Below, piece by piece: positions 51,370 through 60,574 of a DNA stretch of 64,000 nucleotides. A program made the translations under genes and the position numbers. The notes below the pieces were generated by a model. It saw only the letters and a program-made list of their open reading frames with translations. It did no database searches and had not been told where the DNA came from. The stretch covers positions 703,601 to 767,600 of the forward strand of contig MKVZ01000004.1 of NCBI GenBank assembly GCA_001898995.1, written 5' to 3'. The stretch comes from Rhizobiales bacterium 63-22 (GTDB taxonomy: Bacteria > Pseudomonadota > Alphaproteobacteria > Rhizobiales > Rhizobiaceae). Positions within the stretch are counted from its first letter, which is position 1, and each line of letters begins with the position of its first letter.

Positions 51370-53318
51370 TCGTCGGCACGGCGGGCCATATCGACCACGG
51401 CAAGACCGCGCTGGTGCGTGCGCTCACGCATGTCGAAACCGATCGGCTGAAGCAGGAGAAGGAGCGCGGCATCTCCATCGAACTCGGCTTCGCCTATATG
51501 CCGGTGCCGGACAGCGGCGGCGCGGTGCTGGGTTTCGTCGACGTGCCGGGCCATGAGAAATTCATCCACACCATGCTGGCGGGCGCGGCCAGCATCGACT
51601 TTGCCATGCTCGTGGTCGCCGCAGATGACGGCGTCATGCCGCAGACCCGCGAGCATGTGGCTATTCTCGACCTGCTCGGCATCGACCGGGGCGTGGCCGT
51701 CATCACCAAGAGCGATCTCGCCACGCCGGAACGCATCGCGGAGGTGAGGACGCAGATCGAAAACGAACTGGCCCCGACCGGCCTTGCCGGCATCCCCGTA
51801 CTCGCCGTCTCCGCCGCGACGGACGAGGGCCTCGACACGTTGCAGGCATTGCTGCGCCGGGAGGCGCTTTCCTTCGGCCACAGGCGGGCGGCGGGCCGGT
51901 TCCGGCTGGCGGTGGACCGCTCCTTCACCATTCAGGGCGTCGGTACCGTCGTCACGGGCACGGTGCTCTCCGGCGCGGTGCGCGTCGGCGATCCGCTCAT
52001 GGTCAGCCCGTCCGGCAAGGCGGTGCGGCTGCGCTCGCTGCATGCACAGAACCGCGAAAGCGAAACGGCGCAGGCCGGAGACCGCGCCGCGCTCAACCTC
52101 ACCGGCGACGGCCTGTCGAAGGAAGCGATCCGGCGCGGCGACATGGTGCTCACGCCGGGCCTGCACGCGCCGGCGGCGCGCATCGACGCGGAACTGCGGG
52201 TCCTGCCGGGCGAGCGCAAGCCCATCGGGCAATGGTTCCCGGTGCGGCTGCATCACGCGGCGAGCGAGACCGGCGCCCGCATCGTGCTTCTCGGCGACGA
52301 AGAGGTGCGGCCCGGCGCGCGGGCACGGGTGCAACTCGTGCTCGACAGCCCCATCGCCGCCGCCGTGGGCGACCGTTTCGTCATCCGCGACGTGTCGGCG
52401 CAGCGCACCATCGGCGGCGGCCGCTTCCTCGACCTGCGCGCGCCGCAGCGCAAGCGCCGCAGCGCCGAGCGGCAGGCACAACTGGACGCCGCAGCCATCG
52501 ACGATCCGGTGGAAGCGGCGCGCGCGCTGCTTTCCATCCCGCCCTTCTATCTCGACGCCACGGCCTTCCTCCGCGACCGCGCGCTGGAAGCGGACGAAGC
52601 GCCGCTCATCGCGGCGCTTCACGCTGTGGCGCTGCCTCATGGCGCCTCGACGCTCATCATGCTGCCGGAGCGATGGCAGGCCTTCCGCGCAACGCTTCTG
52701 GAGCGCCTCGCGCACTTCCATACCGACAACCCCGACCTGACCGGCATGGGCGTGGAGCGGCTGCGGCTGGCGCTGGAACCGCGTCTGCCCGCCCCCGCCT
52801 TCCGCGCCGCCTTGCAGGTGCTGATCGGCGAAGGCGCCGTTGTCCTCGACGGCGCATGGCTGCGGCTTGCAGGCCATGCGGCGGCGATGGGCGAGGCCGA
52901 TGACGCGCTCTGGCGGCGCATCGAACCGCTGATTGGCGGCGAGGCGCGCTTCCGTCCGCCGCGTGTGCGCGACATCGCCGGCATCCTCGGAGAACCGGAG
53001 GAGGCGGTGCGGCGGCTGCTGAAGCTTGCCGGGCGCATGGGGCACGTGCACGAGGTGGCGCACGATCATTTCTTCCTGCGCGGCACCGTCGCGGAAATGG
53101 TGGGTATTCTGGAAGACATGGATGCATCCTTCGAGAGCGGCTGGTTCATCGCCGCGCGCTTCCGCGACCGCATCGACAGCGGGCGCAAGGTGGCGATCCA
53201 GATCCTCGAATTCTTCGACCGCAGCAGCGTGACCATCCGGCGCGGCGATATGCGCAGGCTCAACCGGCGCAAGATGGACTTGTTCGGCAGCTTCGCACAG
53301 GGCAGGCAACCGGTGTGA
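51366..53318 (+). CDS. selB: selenocysteine-specific translation elongation factor SelB
   Basis: 650 aa (E. coli 614). The N-terminal GTPase has G1 [17 protein letters not shown], the SelB-type [13 protein letters not shown]3 [13 protein letters not shown] and G4 VITKSDL. EF-Tu-like domains 2 and 3 follow. The C-terminal ~230 residues hold winged-helix repeats that bind the SECIS hairpin, ending [20 protein letters not shown]. It delivers Sec-tRNA(Sec) to the ribosome at the fdnG UGA. The start is coupled to the Sel1-repeat gene through ATGA. Confidence 0.96.
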   Translation: MIVGTAGHIDHGKTALVRALTHVETDRLKQEKERGISIELGFAYMPVPDSGGAVLGFVDVPGHEKFIHTMLAGAASIDFAMLVVAADDGVMPQTREHVAILDLLGIDRGVAVITKSDLATPERIAEVRTQIENELAPTGLAGIPVLAVSAATDEGLDTLQALLRREALSFGHRRAAGRFRLAVDRSFTIQGVGTVVTGTVLSGAVRVGDPLMVSPSGKAVRLRSLHAQNRESETAQAGDRAALNLTGDGLSKEAIRRGDMVLTPGLHAPAARIDAELRVLPGERKPIGQWFPVRLHHAASETGARIVLLGDEEVRPGARARVQLVLDSPIAAAVGDRFVIRDVSAQRTIGGGRFLDLRAPQRKRRSAERQAQLDAAAIDDPVEAARALLSIPPFYLDATAFLRDRALEADEAPLIAALHAVALPHGASTLIMLPERWQAFRATLLERLAHFHTDNPDLTGMGVERLRLALEPRLPAPAFRAALQVLIGEGAVVLDGAWLRLAGHAAAMGEADDALWRRIEPLIGGEARFRPPRVRDIAGILGEPEEAVRRLLKLAGRMGHVHEVAHDHFFLRGTVAEMVGILEDMDASFESGWFIAARFRDRIDSGRKVAIQILEFFDRSSVTIRRGDMRRLNRRKMDLFGSFAQGRQPV

Positions 53319-53516
53319 CCGGAGACGGAAGAGAAGCGCTCCGGGCGGGGCGGCCGGACTTCAAATTCCTGCGGGAGCATTCGTCGCCGTATCGCCCCAC
53401 AATATGAGGTTTCCTGCTGACCAAGTTGCGCCGACAATGCAGGTATTTCGAATACCGAAACGCCTTGACGCCTTTCCGCGCCTCTGCCAGCCTGCCCGGA
53501 TTACAAGAGGTTCATC

Positions 53517-53807
53517 ATGGCATTAACGACACAACAGCAAATGCTCATCGAACAGCGCGTTACCAACGAAGCCAAATCAACCGGAGCGGCATACCTGCTT
53601 TGGCTTTTTCTTTGGTTCGTTTCCGCTCATCGTTTCTATCTGGGGCGACCGGGAACTGCGATTCTCCAGATTCTCTCCTACTTCATCCTGATTGGTTTTA
53701 TCTGGTGGCTGGTTGATGCGTTCCTCATTCCCGGAATGATACAGAGCCATAAAGATGAAGTTCGGCGCCGTCTCACACAGGACGCAATGATCGGAACCAG
53801 CGCTTGA
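53517..53807 (+). CDS. TM2 domain-containing protein
   Basis: 96 aa. Two membrane helices (AAYLLWLFLWFVSAHRFYLG and AILQILSYFILIGFIWWLVD) are joined by the TM2 signature HRFYLGRPGTA and end DAFLIPGM. The family is of unknown function. It lies 198 bp after selB and ahead of selC, with AGAGG before the ATG. Confidence 0.85.
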   Translation: MALTTQQQMLIEQRVTNEAKSTGAAYLLWLFLWFVSAHRFYLGRPGTAILQILSYFILIGFIWWLVDAFLIPGMIQSHKDEVRRRLTQDAMIGTSA

Positions 53808-54154
53808 ACGCCCAGACTGCGAATGGCTTTATAGGCAGTAGGAACGTATGCGGGGACTATACGGCTGTCAGAGAGGTATCCCGTCGGGCAAATTCAGCTC
53901 ACAAGACAAGATCAGGCAGCCGGTAGGTTCACGCTTGTTAAAGCCCCGCTCCCGCGGGGTTTCTGTAAAGGGGCGCCAACATTCGCAAGACAGCGGCCCG
54001 AAGTCCTCCAGAAGCTTCAAATGGTCACCCAGATTGACGCGACGATCAGTCGTGCGATAGGAAAGAAGGCCGAGTGAATTCGGTAGCAAAATGGCAGTAG
54101 TCGCTCGACGGAGCGGCGCTATCCGGCGCAAAAAGCGCAATGAAAACAAGGGAT
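53808..54154. other. intergenic region upstream of selC
   Basis: Holds a terminator at 53940-53962 and a weak promoter-like TTGACG-17-ATAGGA around 54034-54062 that could serve selC. No protein gene is convincing. Confidence 0.35.
53940..53962 (+). terminator. terminator hairpin upstream of selC
   Basis: AAAGCCCCGC-TCC-CGCGGGGTTT, a compact GC stem of about 10 bp with A and T flanks. It probably ends transcription from the TM2/selB side. Confidence 0.7.
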
Positions 54155-54250
54155 GGAAGGGACACATACCCGGTGGTATGCCCGGACTTCAAATCCGGGA
54201 GGGGCCGATAGACGGTCTTTGGTGGGTTCGACTCCCATTCTCTTCCGCCA
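54155..54250 (+). tRNA. selC: tRNA-Sec (anticodon TCA)
   Basis: 96 nt. The anticodon stem-loop CCCGGA-CTTCAAA-TCCGGG carries TCA at 54189-54191. The acceptor stem has eight pairs (GGAAGGGA with TCTCTTCC, one G-U), the long variable arm GGGGCCGATAGACGGTCTTT is tRNA-Sec-like, and the T loop is GGTTCGACTCC. The discriminator G and CCA are encoded. It is the adaptor for the fdnG UGA. Its last 15 bases are also the attachment site of the adjacent integrated element, and the tRNA is left intact. Confidence 0.96.
54236..54250. other. attL core in selC 3' end
   Basis: CATTCTCTTCCGCCA, covering the 3' acceptor strand and CCA of tRNA-Sec. It is identical to 62019-62033. Confidence 0.88.
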
Positions 54251-54548
54251 TATGCTTTTGATTATATTGAATTTTCTGACTTTTCCCCGAATACGCATAA
54301 AGTCATCCATAAAGACACTACACGGTGCAGGGGTACAATTCCGGCACGGGGCGACGGATCAATAGAGCTTGAGTGATTTGGTATGTTATATTTTTTGAGC
54401 AGGCTTAGATTGGCACGGGCCTGCCGGGGGTGGGGGGCTGTCCGCGCCACCATATTGCCCGCTCGCCTAGCACCTTCGGGCGCTGCCGCCGCGCGTGCTT
54501 GGCGAGCGAGACAATAAGGACAATGGACAGCGGGCCAATGCGCCGCGC
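54251..54548. other. left end of element, no gene; paired CATAAAG repeats
   Basis: CATAAAG occurs at 54296-54302 and 54308-54314 (12-bp period). The longer ATCCATAAAGACA (54305-54317) recurs at 61876-61888 near the other end, where a CATAAAT copy again lies 12 bp away. These are candidate arm-type integrase sites. No coding sequence is seen. Confidence 0.5.
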
Positions 54549-54989
54549 TCACTTCCCGGCGATTGCTCGCAACACCATAGCCTTGTCGTTCTCGTTGAAG
54601 GCTTCGCCCTTCCCGGCCCGAACCACATGCGCGGCCAAGGCGCGCACGTCCTCCAGCGTTTTCGGCTGGTAGGAGAGGACAGCACGGTGGGCGTCATCTT
54701 CGATTTTTAGAAGCCGCTCGCGCATGTAAGCGTGTTTGTCGCCTTCATCGAAGCCATGCCGCTCGCAATGGCTGTTGAAGGCGTTCCACGCGCCGTCATG
54801 CTTTTCGATCAGCAAGGCGAGTTCGCGGGAAACGCCGAATTGAGCATGGGTGGTGGGCGCTGCCACCGGTGCGGCGGCTATGGGCTGGCAGGCGCGGGCG
54901 ATGGTGGCGACAGCATCGGCAATGGCCTTCGCCAGCGCATCGGGATTGATTGCCAGCGTTTTCGGGGCTTGTGCGGTTGTTTCGAGCAT
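54549..54989 (-). CDS. hypothetical protein of integrated element
   Basis: 146 aa, unrecognised. AAAGGA precedes the ATG at 54989. Residues 15-55 are Ala-rich. The C-terminal half is charged and helical (FNSHCERHGFDEGDKHAYMR, then LEDVRALAAHVVRAGKGEAF). No signal peptide or membrane segment is seen. It reads toward the selC end, alone on its strand there. It resembles small phage or plasmid proteins in composition only. Confidence 0.65.
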   Translation of the reverse strand: MLETTAQAPKTLAINPDALAKAIADAVATIARACQPIAAAPVAAPTTHAQFGVSRELALLIEKHDGAWNAFNSHCERHGFDEGDKHAYMRERLLKIEDDAHRAVLSYQPKTLEDVRALAAHVVRAGKGEAFNENDKAMVLRAIAGK

Positions 54990-55501
54990 CGTCAGTTTCC
55001 TTTCTCACGGGGTTTATGGCGTGAAAATGAGTCTCGCCGGACAGGCTGTCAAGGCCGCGCCAGACGGCAACATATTGGTTTTGCTTGTGTTTTACGCAAC
55101 GGGCTTGTGCATTACACAAGATCGGCATGATGCGGGCCGGTTTTCTGGCGCTGGCGATTGTGTCTGGCACAAGCCGCCGCCATGAAATTTTTTTGGTCCG
55201 TATAAAAACAGGGTGCTGATAATATAGATGCACCCGGTGGAGGGGTCGGGCCGGGGGGCCTTTTGGAAGAATGGTGTTGCGGGCGCTGGTCCGGTTTTCG
55301 GCACGGGGTTGCCGGTCCGGCGCGGCGGCGCTGGTTGCCGCTGTCAGCCTGTCAGGCCGAGCCGGACGCGTTGCCGGTCATTGCACGGCGAGCGGCGCGG
55401 TGCCGGTCGCTGGTCGCATGGTTGCCGTCCGGGTTGGCATTTTGGCCGCTGCGATTAGGGCATACCCAAACGACAGCGGATGACAACGGACGATAACGCG
55501 C
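54990..55501. other. GC-rich stretch of element without a convincing gene
   Basis: Several overlapping open frames on the plus strand (55228-55496) lack ribosome sites and recognisable domains, and I do not call them. GATGACAA-type motifs (CGGATGACAA near 55482) recur near 61920. Confidence 0.35.
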
Positions 55502-55562
55502 TTCGATAAACGCTGTTGACAACCTATATCGAAGCGGATTAATGAAAGTACCTATATCGAAG
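55502..55562 (+). promoter_or_regulatory. promoter and TATCGAA repeats upstream of serine recombinase
   Basis: TTGACA at 55516-55521 has a -10-like TTAATG 17 nt downstream. ACCTATATCGAAG is repeated exactly at 55522-55534 and 55550-55562 (28-bp spacing). An inverted TTCGATA lies at 55502-55508. The repeats overlap the promoter, as expected for autoregulation or for recombinase binding. Confidence 0.55.
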
Positions 55563-55579
55563 TGAAAGGGGCTTTCGCC

Positions 55580-56215
55580 ATGAACCATACGCCGATCACC
55601 CGCGCATATCTTCGCGCCTCAACCAATGAGCAAGACGCCAACCGCGCACGGGCGCAACTGGAAGAATTTGCGGACCAGCACGGAATGCGCATTGAAGGCT
55701 TCTATGTTGAAAACGAAAGCGGTGCGTCACTGCGACGGCCCGAATTGTTCAAGCTGCTAGGCAATAGCCGTCCGGGCGACATTCTTCTGGTTGAGCAAGT
55801 GGACAGGTTGAGCCGGTTGAATGCCATTGATTGGGAAAAGCTGCGCATGGTGATCAAGAGCAAGGGCGTGCGCATAGTCGCGTTGGACTTGCCGACTTCA
55901 TACGCTATGGCGAGCACGGGCGGCGACGAAACCACGGGCCGGATGTTCGCGGCCATCAACGAAATGATGCTCGACATGCTCGCCGCCATCGCCCGCAAGG
56001 ACTATGAGGACCGCCGCCGCCGTCAGGCGCAAGGAATCGCCAAGGCGAAGGCGGGCGGCAAGTTCCGTGGTAGGCAGGAAGATACGGCACGGAACGCGGC
56101 GCTTATCGCCATGCTGAAAAGCGGCCAATCATGGAAGCAAATCACGCTGGCGACGGGTGCAAGTAGTTCGACGCTAGCACGGCTTCGCGCTCGAATAGAC
56201 CAGCAAGAGGCATGA
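55580..56215 (+). CDS. serine recombinase (resolvase/invertase, Pin family)
   Basis: 211 aa from ATG 55580, with AAAGGGG upstream. The catalytic domain has S14 (TRAYLRASTNEQDANRA), LLVEQVDRLSRL and the E-helix segment MLDMLAAIARKDYEDRRRR. The C-terminal part holds a small HTH (AALIAMLKSGQSWKQITLAT). Such enzymes invert or resolve DNA at short inverted or direct sites. Here it could resolve element dimers or invert a segment. The TATCGAA repeats just upstream are candidate sites. A terminator follows immediately. Confidence 0.92.
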   Translation: MNHTPITRAYLRASTNEQDANRARAQLEEFADQHGMRIEGFYVENESGASLRRPELFKLLGNSRPGDILLVEQVDRLSRLNAIDWEKLRMVIKSKGVRIVALDLPTSYAMASTGGDETTGRMFAAINEMMLDMLAAIARKDYEDRRRRQAQGIAKAKAGGKFRGRQEDTARNAALIAMLKSGQSWKQITLATGASSSTLARLRARIDQQEA

Positions 56216-56246
56216 CAGCCGCACCGGCGCGACCAGATGGACAGGA

Positions 56247-56268
56247 AAGCCGCCCGTGGGCGGCTTTC
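56247..56268 (+). terminator. terminator after serine recombinase
   Basis: AAAGCCGCCC-GT-GGGCGGCTTT, a perfect 10-bp stem with A/T ends. Confidence 0.85.
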
Positions 56269-56307
56269 GCGTATCTCCGATCTGCTATCGCTAATGGTGT
56301 TTAGCTA

Positions 56308-56787
56308 TCAAGTACAGGTAAGAACCCCTCTTTTCACGCTATCCGCCCATTTAGGCCCTAGTACCGCACGGGCGGAAACAGCTTGCGCAGCCCCCGGTTC
56401 TCCGTTTTTAAACATGCGGACCACAAACCCCTGATTAAAATGACCAGATGTTATAACCATAGGGGTGTAAGTCGTTGTTGAGTTGAAGGTGGCGGAGTTG
56501 CCATAGAAATTCGCGTTTCCATAAGTGTTCGCCACGCCGGGAACCACGTCGGTGTGAACATTATTGGAACTAGACGTACCCACAATAATATAGCGGTCGT
56601 ATCCGGCTTTGATAGTTTCAATAGCTGCTTGCTTTTGAGCGGCTTTCATCGCGCCTTCCGTTCCGCAGGCCGGAGCGGCGGTCGATTGCACCATAATTTC
56701 GCGCTCCGACATACGGACAGAACTTGCACTGGCGCAGCCTGAAATGGTCGCAAGCGCAACTAATCCAACATTCCAGATTTTTCTCAT
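56308..56787 (-). CDS. hypothetical lipoprotein of integrated element
   Basis: 159 aa from ATG 56787. The signal MRKIWNVGLVALATISGCAS has a lipobox-like TISGC, predicting a lipidated envelope protein. The mature part includes CGTEGAMKAAQKQAAIETIK and a Gly/Asn/Thr-rich stretch (NTYGNANFYGNSATFNSTTT). The family is not recognised. A lone envelope lipoprotein in a small element looks like a lysogenic-conversion or 'moron' gene, which is inference. Confidence 0.7.
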   Translation of the reverse strand: MRKIWNVGLVALATISGCASASSVRMSEREIMVQSTAAPACGTEGAMKAAQKQAAIETIKAGYDRYIIVGTSSSNNVHTDVVPGVANTYGNANFYGNSATFNSTTTYTPMVITSGHFNQGFVVRMFKNGEPGAAQAVSARAVLGPKWADSVKRGVLTCT

Positions 56788-57595
56788 GATGGCCCCCATG
56801 TTGCCCATTTGCGCGGCGATCAAATAACGGCAAGTGTATGACGTGCAAGGGGCGCAGTCGCCTTGTGCTAATTTATCGCAGGGCGGAGGCGGCAGACCGC
56901 CAATATATTGTTAGTATGCTAATAATAAGCTAGCTTATTATAATATGAACATATAGAGAACATTAGGTAGTAACTCAATAAATAGCGCCGCCTGTTCAAG
57001 TCTCATACCGCACTAGGGCGGCGCAGGACAGTCAGCCTGAATTTTTTTCGTGGACCGGTTTTCGCACCCCGTTCGGCTGCTACAACTTGCTACACGCTAT
57101 TGCTGACTAGTTTTGTCAAGTTATCGCGCTGCTACAGATTTTCCGCGTAGCAAGTCGGTGGGGGCGTAGCAGCAAAATTTCCTTGAAAACCAACGCGATA
57201 CAACCCTCTTACTACTGCTACATTTTTTTCTTCTATAAAAAATATAATTAAAAAGAGAGATAATATAGGAGTATATATATAGGGAAAAGATTTGAGGTTC
57301 TTCGAGTAGCAGATTTTTAGCCTGAAAAGCCCCTTCGCCGGGGACAGTGCGAGGGCTGGCGCTTTATTCCGGGAATCAAGCAGGCGCAACACGATTGATA
57401 ATGCTTGTTTGCCACAAAAACCGGTGCGAGAAGCGCACTCACTCTTTTTCCGGTCTTACCTCATCCGGGACCGATATACGCTTCTCGGACCGGTTTTTGT
57501 GGCTTGGCGGCTATCGCTTTTTTGGCCGGTCTTCCGCACGCTACGGCCCTGTCGCCAAACCGTGCAAGACACCGCCATAAATAATATGTTGCCAG
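56788..57595. other. gene-free, palindrome- and repeat-rich segment of element (origin-like)
   Basis: About 800 bp without a convincing gene. Contents in order: the perfect 20-bp palindrome at 56922-56941 (ATAATAAGCT/AGCTTATTAT); GCGCCGCC/GGCGGCGC arms at 56985-56992 and 57017-57024; seven TGCTAC-type heptamers in both orientations between 57078 and 57311; an AT-rich tract at about 57222-57295; and a 25-bp inverted repeat at 57411-57503. Iteron-like repeats plus AT-rich DNA recall plasmid or phage replication origins, but no Rep protein is recognised. Confidence 0.55.
57411..57503. repeat. 25-bp inverted repeat with 43-nt spacer
   Basis: The arm GCCACAAAAACCGGTGCGAG+AAGCG (57411-57435) is matched by its reverse complement at 57479-57503 with one mismatch. 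Inside the spacer, CGGTC (57451-57455) and GACCG (57469-57473) can form a second stem. Open frames crossing it do not look coding. Confidence 0.85.
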
Positions 57596-57952
57596 TTAGG
57601 CCGCTTGCCGGTCTAATGTCGGTGAAAAGTTCATTGGATTAGTCTCATTGTACCCACTAACGGCCTTTATGCGCAGTCCTTCAATGTATCGCGGCGGAAG
57701 CGAGTAAAGAATCTTTTCGACTTCCGGACTAACTTTGCCGCAGCAACGAATAAGCGCTGTACGGGTACGGCAATAACTCTTGCCACGCCAGCCATTAACT
57801 TTGCTTTTCTGTCGTTGGACAATCCATTGAATGTCGCCATTACAGGCGATGACGCGGGCGTGTTGGTTCAATTGCGTGACAACGTAGGGGTAATTATCGC
57901 TCCCTTCGTCAAGACGACGCGAACACCCGGCTGGGCTACCATCGGTTGTCAT
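57596..57952 (-). CDS. small conserved-type hypothetical protein of element
   Basis: 118 aa from ATG 57952, chosen because GGAAAGGCGG precedes it; an ATG at 57970 would overlap the upstream gene. The segment RVIACNGDIQWIVQRQ, with WRGKSYCRTRTALIRCCG, resembles small proteins seen in other alphaproteobacterial plasmids and islands. I recall the pattern but cannot name a domain. The gene follows the previous one with a 1-bp gap, so they are co-transcribed. Confidence 0.65.
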   Translation of the reverse strand: MTTDGSPAGCSRRLDEGSDNYPYVVTQLNQHARVIACNGDIQWIVQRQKSKVNGWRGKSYCRTRTALIRCCGKVSPEVEKILYSLPPRYIEGLRIKAVSGYNETNPMNFSPTLDRQAA

Positions 57953-57953
57953 G

Positions 57954-58262
57954 TCACGCCGCCTTTCCATTGCCGATGGGATAGGATGTAAGGTTCATTA
58001 AAAGGGCGATAATGGTCCTGCGCTCTATGCCTTCTTCCGCTTCCTCCAGTTCTTCGGCGCGGACGTTAATGATAGCCGTCGCGGCTTCCTTGCCGGTATA
58101 GATCGGGAAAGCCTTAGCGTCGGCTGGAAAGCCCTCGTTTTCCAGTACGGCGGCGGCAACGTGCGGGGCTTCGTCGCGCCCAACCAGCGCCGTCATAACG
58201 TCCTCGTATGAGAAAACGCGCTCATGCCAGTGGCGTTCAAGGTTCAAATGATCAATTTGCAT
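57954..58262 (-). CDS. hypothetical acidic protein of element
   Basis: 102 aa, unrecognised. AGGGAG lies before the ATG. It is acidic and helical (VRAEELEEAEEGIERRTIIA) with an aromatic N-terminal part (LERHWHERVFSYEDVMTAL). It sits 14 bp after the phage-like gene and 1 bp before the next gene, in a minus-strand operon. No function can be assigned. Confidence 0.65.
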   Translation of the reverse strand: MQIDHLNLERHWHERVFSYEDVMTALVGRDEAPHVAAAVLENEGFPADAKAFPIYTGKEAATAIINVRAEELEEAEEGIERRTIIALLMNLTSYPIGNGKAA

Positions 58263-58276
58263 TGGCAGGAAACTCC

Positions 58277-60058
58277 CTATTTGCTGGGGTTGCCGTTGGC
58301 GGCATTGGCCGCGCGGCCCATTTGGAAGGAATATTGCTTGACCAGACGGCGTTGCGCTGGCGTCAGCACGTTGTCGTAAAGGCGTTGGGCACTTCCCAGC
58401 CCGTAGGCGGCTTCACCGACAGCGCGCGGCGATGACGCGAAGGCGGATAGAGCCAAGCCCGGAAGCGCGGCGGGGTGCAAAAACGCGCCATATGCCACGC
58501 CGCCATTCAAGAGCGCCGATGCACCGATGCGGGCACCGCCTGTAGGGGTCGCAGGCGACATGGCGCGGCCAAAGATGAGCGCCGGTAGAGCGGGGTCATA
58601 CTTCGCCAGCATGTCAACCAGCTTCTGCCTTTGGCCGAAATTCGTATTGACGTTTTGACGCGAGACGGAAAGCAGCTTCCTCGCCGCTGTGTCTGTCGAG
58701 GCACCGGGGTTGAGCGAGAGCGTGCGCTGAATGTCAGATAGCTGCTGGCTGGCGTTCGCATAGTCCTGCATGGTGCGGGAATAGGCCGGGCTTTGGGCCG
58801 CTATCTGGTCGCGCACGGCGTTGTACACCCTGTCAGCGAGGACACGGGCTTTCGTTCCGGGGCTGGTCCCTTCCCGCACGCCGCCTATGGCTTGTTTGAG
58901 CGCGTCGAAGCCCTCCGGGGTCTGGTAGTCCGCTGGCGCTTGCTTCCATTGGCCGACAAGGTCGCTGATTTCGGCATGTGCGGCGGCGGCGGGCTGGTTC
59001 ATGACGCGGCTTTCGCCGCCACGCTCATAGAAAGCGAGCGAGCGGGCGTCATTAAGCGCCTTGTCGATGGGTGCGAAGTCCAGCGCGGTCTTGTCGGCGC
59101 TCACGTCCGCCATTCTGGTACGGTAGGCGGCGTTTCTTTCCGCGCCCATGGCGTCAGCAGCGTCGTTCGCACGGTCCACAACGCTATCGAAGGGCACGCG
59201 GTCGCGCATTTGTTCGAGAAAACCCGTTTGCGCGTCGCGTCCGGCTTGTACCGCGCCCTTGATCGTGTCCGCACCGGTACCGGTGGACAGGCCGAGCATG
59301 TTCGCTGCGACAGTGCCGACAGGACGCATCGCGCCGCGCGCGACAGCGCTGGCATAGGTCATCGGGTCGATTGCGCGTCCGACAGTACCAGCGGCTTTCG
59401 CTATGTCCCCGACGACGCCGGGCGCGCGTTCGGCGGCACCGGCACCGGCTGTCAAAACCGTGGCGGCGTCAGACAAAACGCCGATGGGATCGTTGGCAAG
59501 CGTGCTTTTCAGCGCGTCAACGCTGCCATAACGGTCTTTGAAAAACTGCCCGACAGCATCGGCGGCGCTCTGGTCGGCGTTGCCAATGCCGATCTTCGCG
59601 GCCAATCCCGCACCGATAGCGCCGAGCGCTTGGCCGGTCGCGATAGGATGGACGAACGGCGTCAACGTGTTTTCCAAGAATTGCCCCGCCGAGTGCGGGG
59701 AGTTCTGTAAAGCCTGTCCGGGTACGGCGCTCCAGTCCGGCGCGGGTGCGGCGCTGGTCGGGCCGGTGGCGGCATCAAATTGGCGGCGGACTTCCGGCAA
59801 TTCGTCTTGTGACACTTTCGGCGCGACAACTTCGCTGAAATATTAGTTTCGCGCTGCCTCTTGGTCGTCGGGCGAAAGCGCCTTGAAAGCGTCCGACGCC
59901 GTGACTTCCGCCCAACGTTTCGGAACGCGCGGCTGGCGCGGTGCATCGTCGTCGGTATCGTTCAAATGTTCACGCAAAGCCGCAAGCGCGCCTTGGTCGT
60001 TGTCGCCAGTAACTTTGTAAACAGTGCCATCGGGTGCCGTGATTTTAAATGTCGGCAT
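58277..60058 (-). pseudogene. phage-like protein gene interrupted by one ochre codon
   Basis: A single frame from ATG 60058 to the stop at 58277 (593 codons before the final stop) contains one in-frame TAA at 59843-59845. The N-terminal piece reads MPTFKITAPDGTVYKVTGDN, a start typical of phage and prophage structural proteins. The text before the stop, LSPDDQEAARN, runs straight into YFSEVVAPKVSQDELPEVRR without any frame change. In relatives I recall a Gln at this position (CAA to TAA is one change). The downstream part (about 520 aa) is Ala-rich and helical and could restart at a GTG at 59815. It may be an ejection/virion-type protein. It is probably inactivated unless suppressed or restarted. 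Confidence 0.7.
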
Positions 60059-60060
60059 GG

Positions 60061-60303
60061 TTACGCGGCCTCCCCATGGTATCCGGGCAGGGTGGCGAGC
60101 CATTTGTCGGCGTCGGCGCGCAGGATAATCACGCGCCGCCCGATGCGGCGCACGGGGATATTCCCGGCTTTGATCTCTTTCCAGATTTTATCGCGTGAGA
60201 TTCCGCCGACATACTTGCCAAAGTCACGGATTGAAAGCGCACCGGCGTCACTGATCGAAAACGGCGCTTCGTCCTTTGCTTTCACATGTTGAGATAATGT
60301 CAT
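60061..60303 (-). CDS. excisionase/AlpA-like helix-turn-helix protein
   Basis: 80 aa. A MerR/excisionase-type winged HTH is visible: LSIRDFGKYVGGISRDKIWK followed by IPVRRIGRRVIILRADADKW, the recognition helix and wing found in AlpA, Xis and 'helix-turn-helix domain' phage proteins. GGAAGA precedes the ATG. It is first in the minus-strand operon and 2 bp from the phage-like gene. It is likely a recombination directionality factor or element regulator. Confidence 0.82.
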   Translation of the reverse strand: MTLSQHVKAKDEAPFSISDAGALSIRDFGKYVGGISRDKIWKEIKAGNIPVRRIGRRVIILRADADKWLATLPGYHGEAA

Positions 60304-60574
60304 TTGTTGTCTTCCGTAAAAGATAGATTACTTCTGTATGGGATTATGTTCTTTTATTAACGGCATGACAAGGGGATAATAGGTATTTATTCCTTAAAAA
60401 GTTCATGTCAGCACTGACAGCGGGTTGTCAGGCGCTGTCAACGTGGTGAAGAATGAATCAATTTTGATTTTGGGAAGGGCTTGCCCGCACGGTCGGCAAC
60501 GGCGCGGCGCGTGGCGCACCGTGCGGGCGAAGGATAAAGGGGTAGGGCGGGGCGACAGAACCGCCCACTGCCGG

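Noticed and set aside
55228..55496. Three overlapping short open frames upstream of the serine recombinase
   Set aside because: No ribosome site, no domain, and mutual overlap; judged non-coding GC-rich DNA.
57078..57311. CRISPR array
   Set aside because: The repeats are only 6-7 bp, in both orientations and irregularly spaced.
57132..57392. 86-codon frame through the AT-rich tract
   Set aside because: Composition follows the AT-rich and TGCTAC repeats; no plausible ribosome site.
57411..57503. Integron attC site
   Set aside because: The arms lack the conserved RYYYAAC/GTTRRRY ends, and no integron integrase is present (the tyrosine integrase is P4-like).
57347..57642. Two 77-codon frames across the 25-bp inverted repeat
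   Set aside because: The translation simply reflects the repeat arms (for example PKPVREAH / FVAW); no start signal or similarity.
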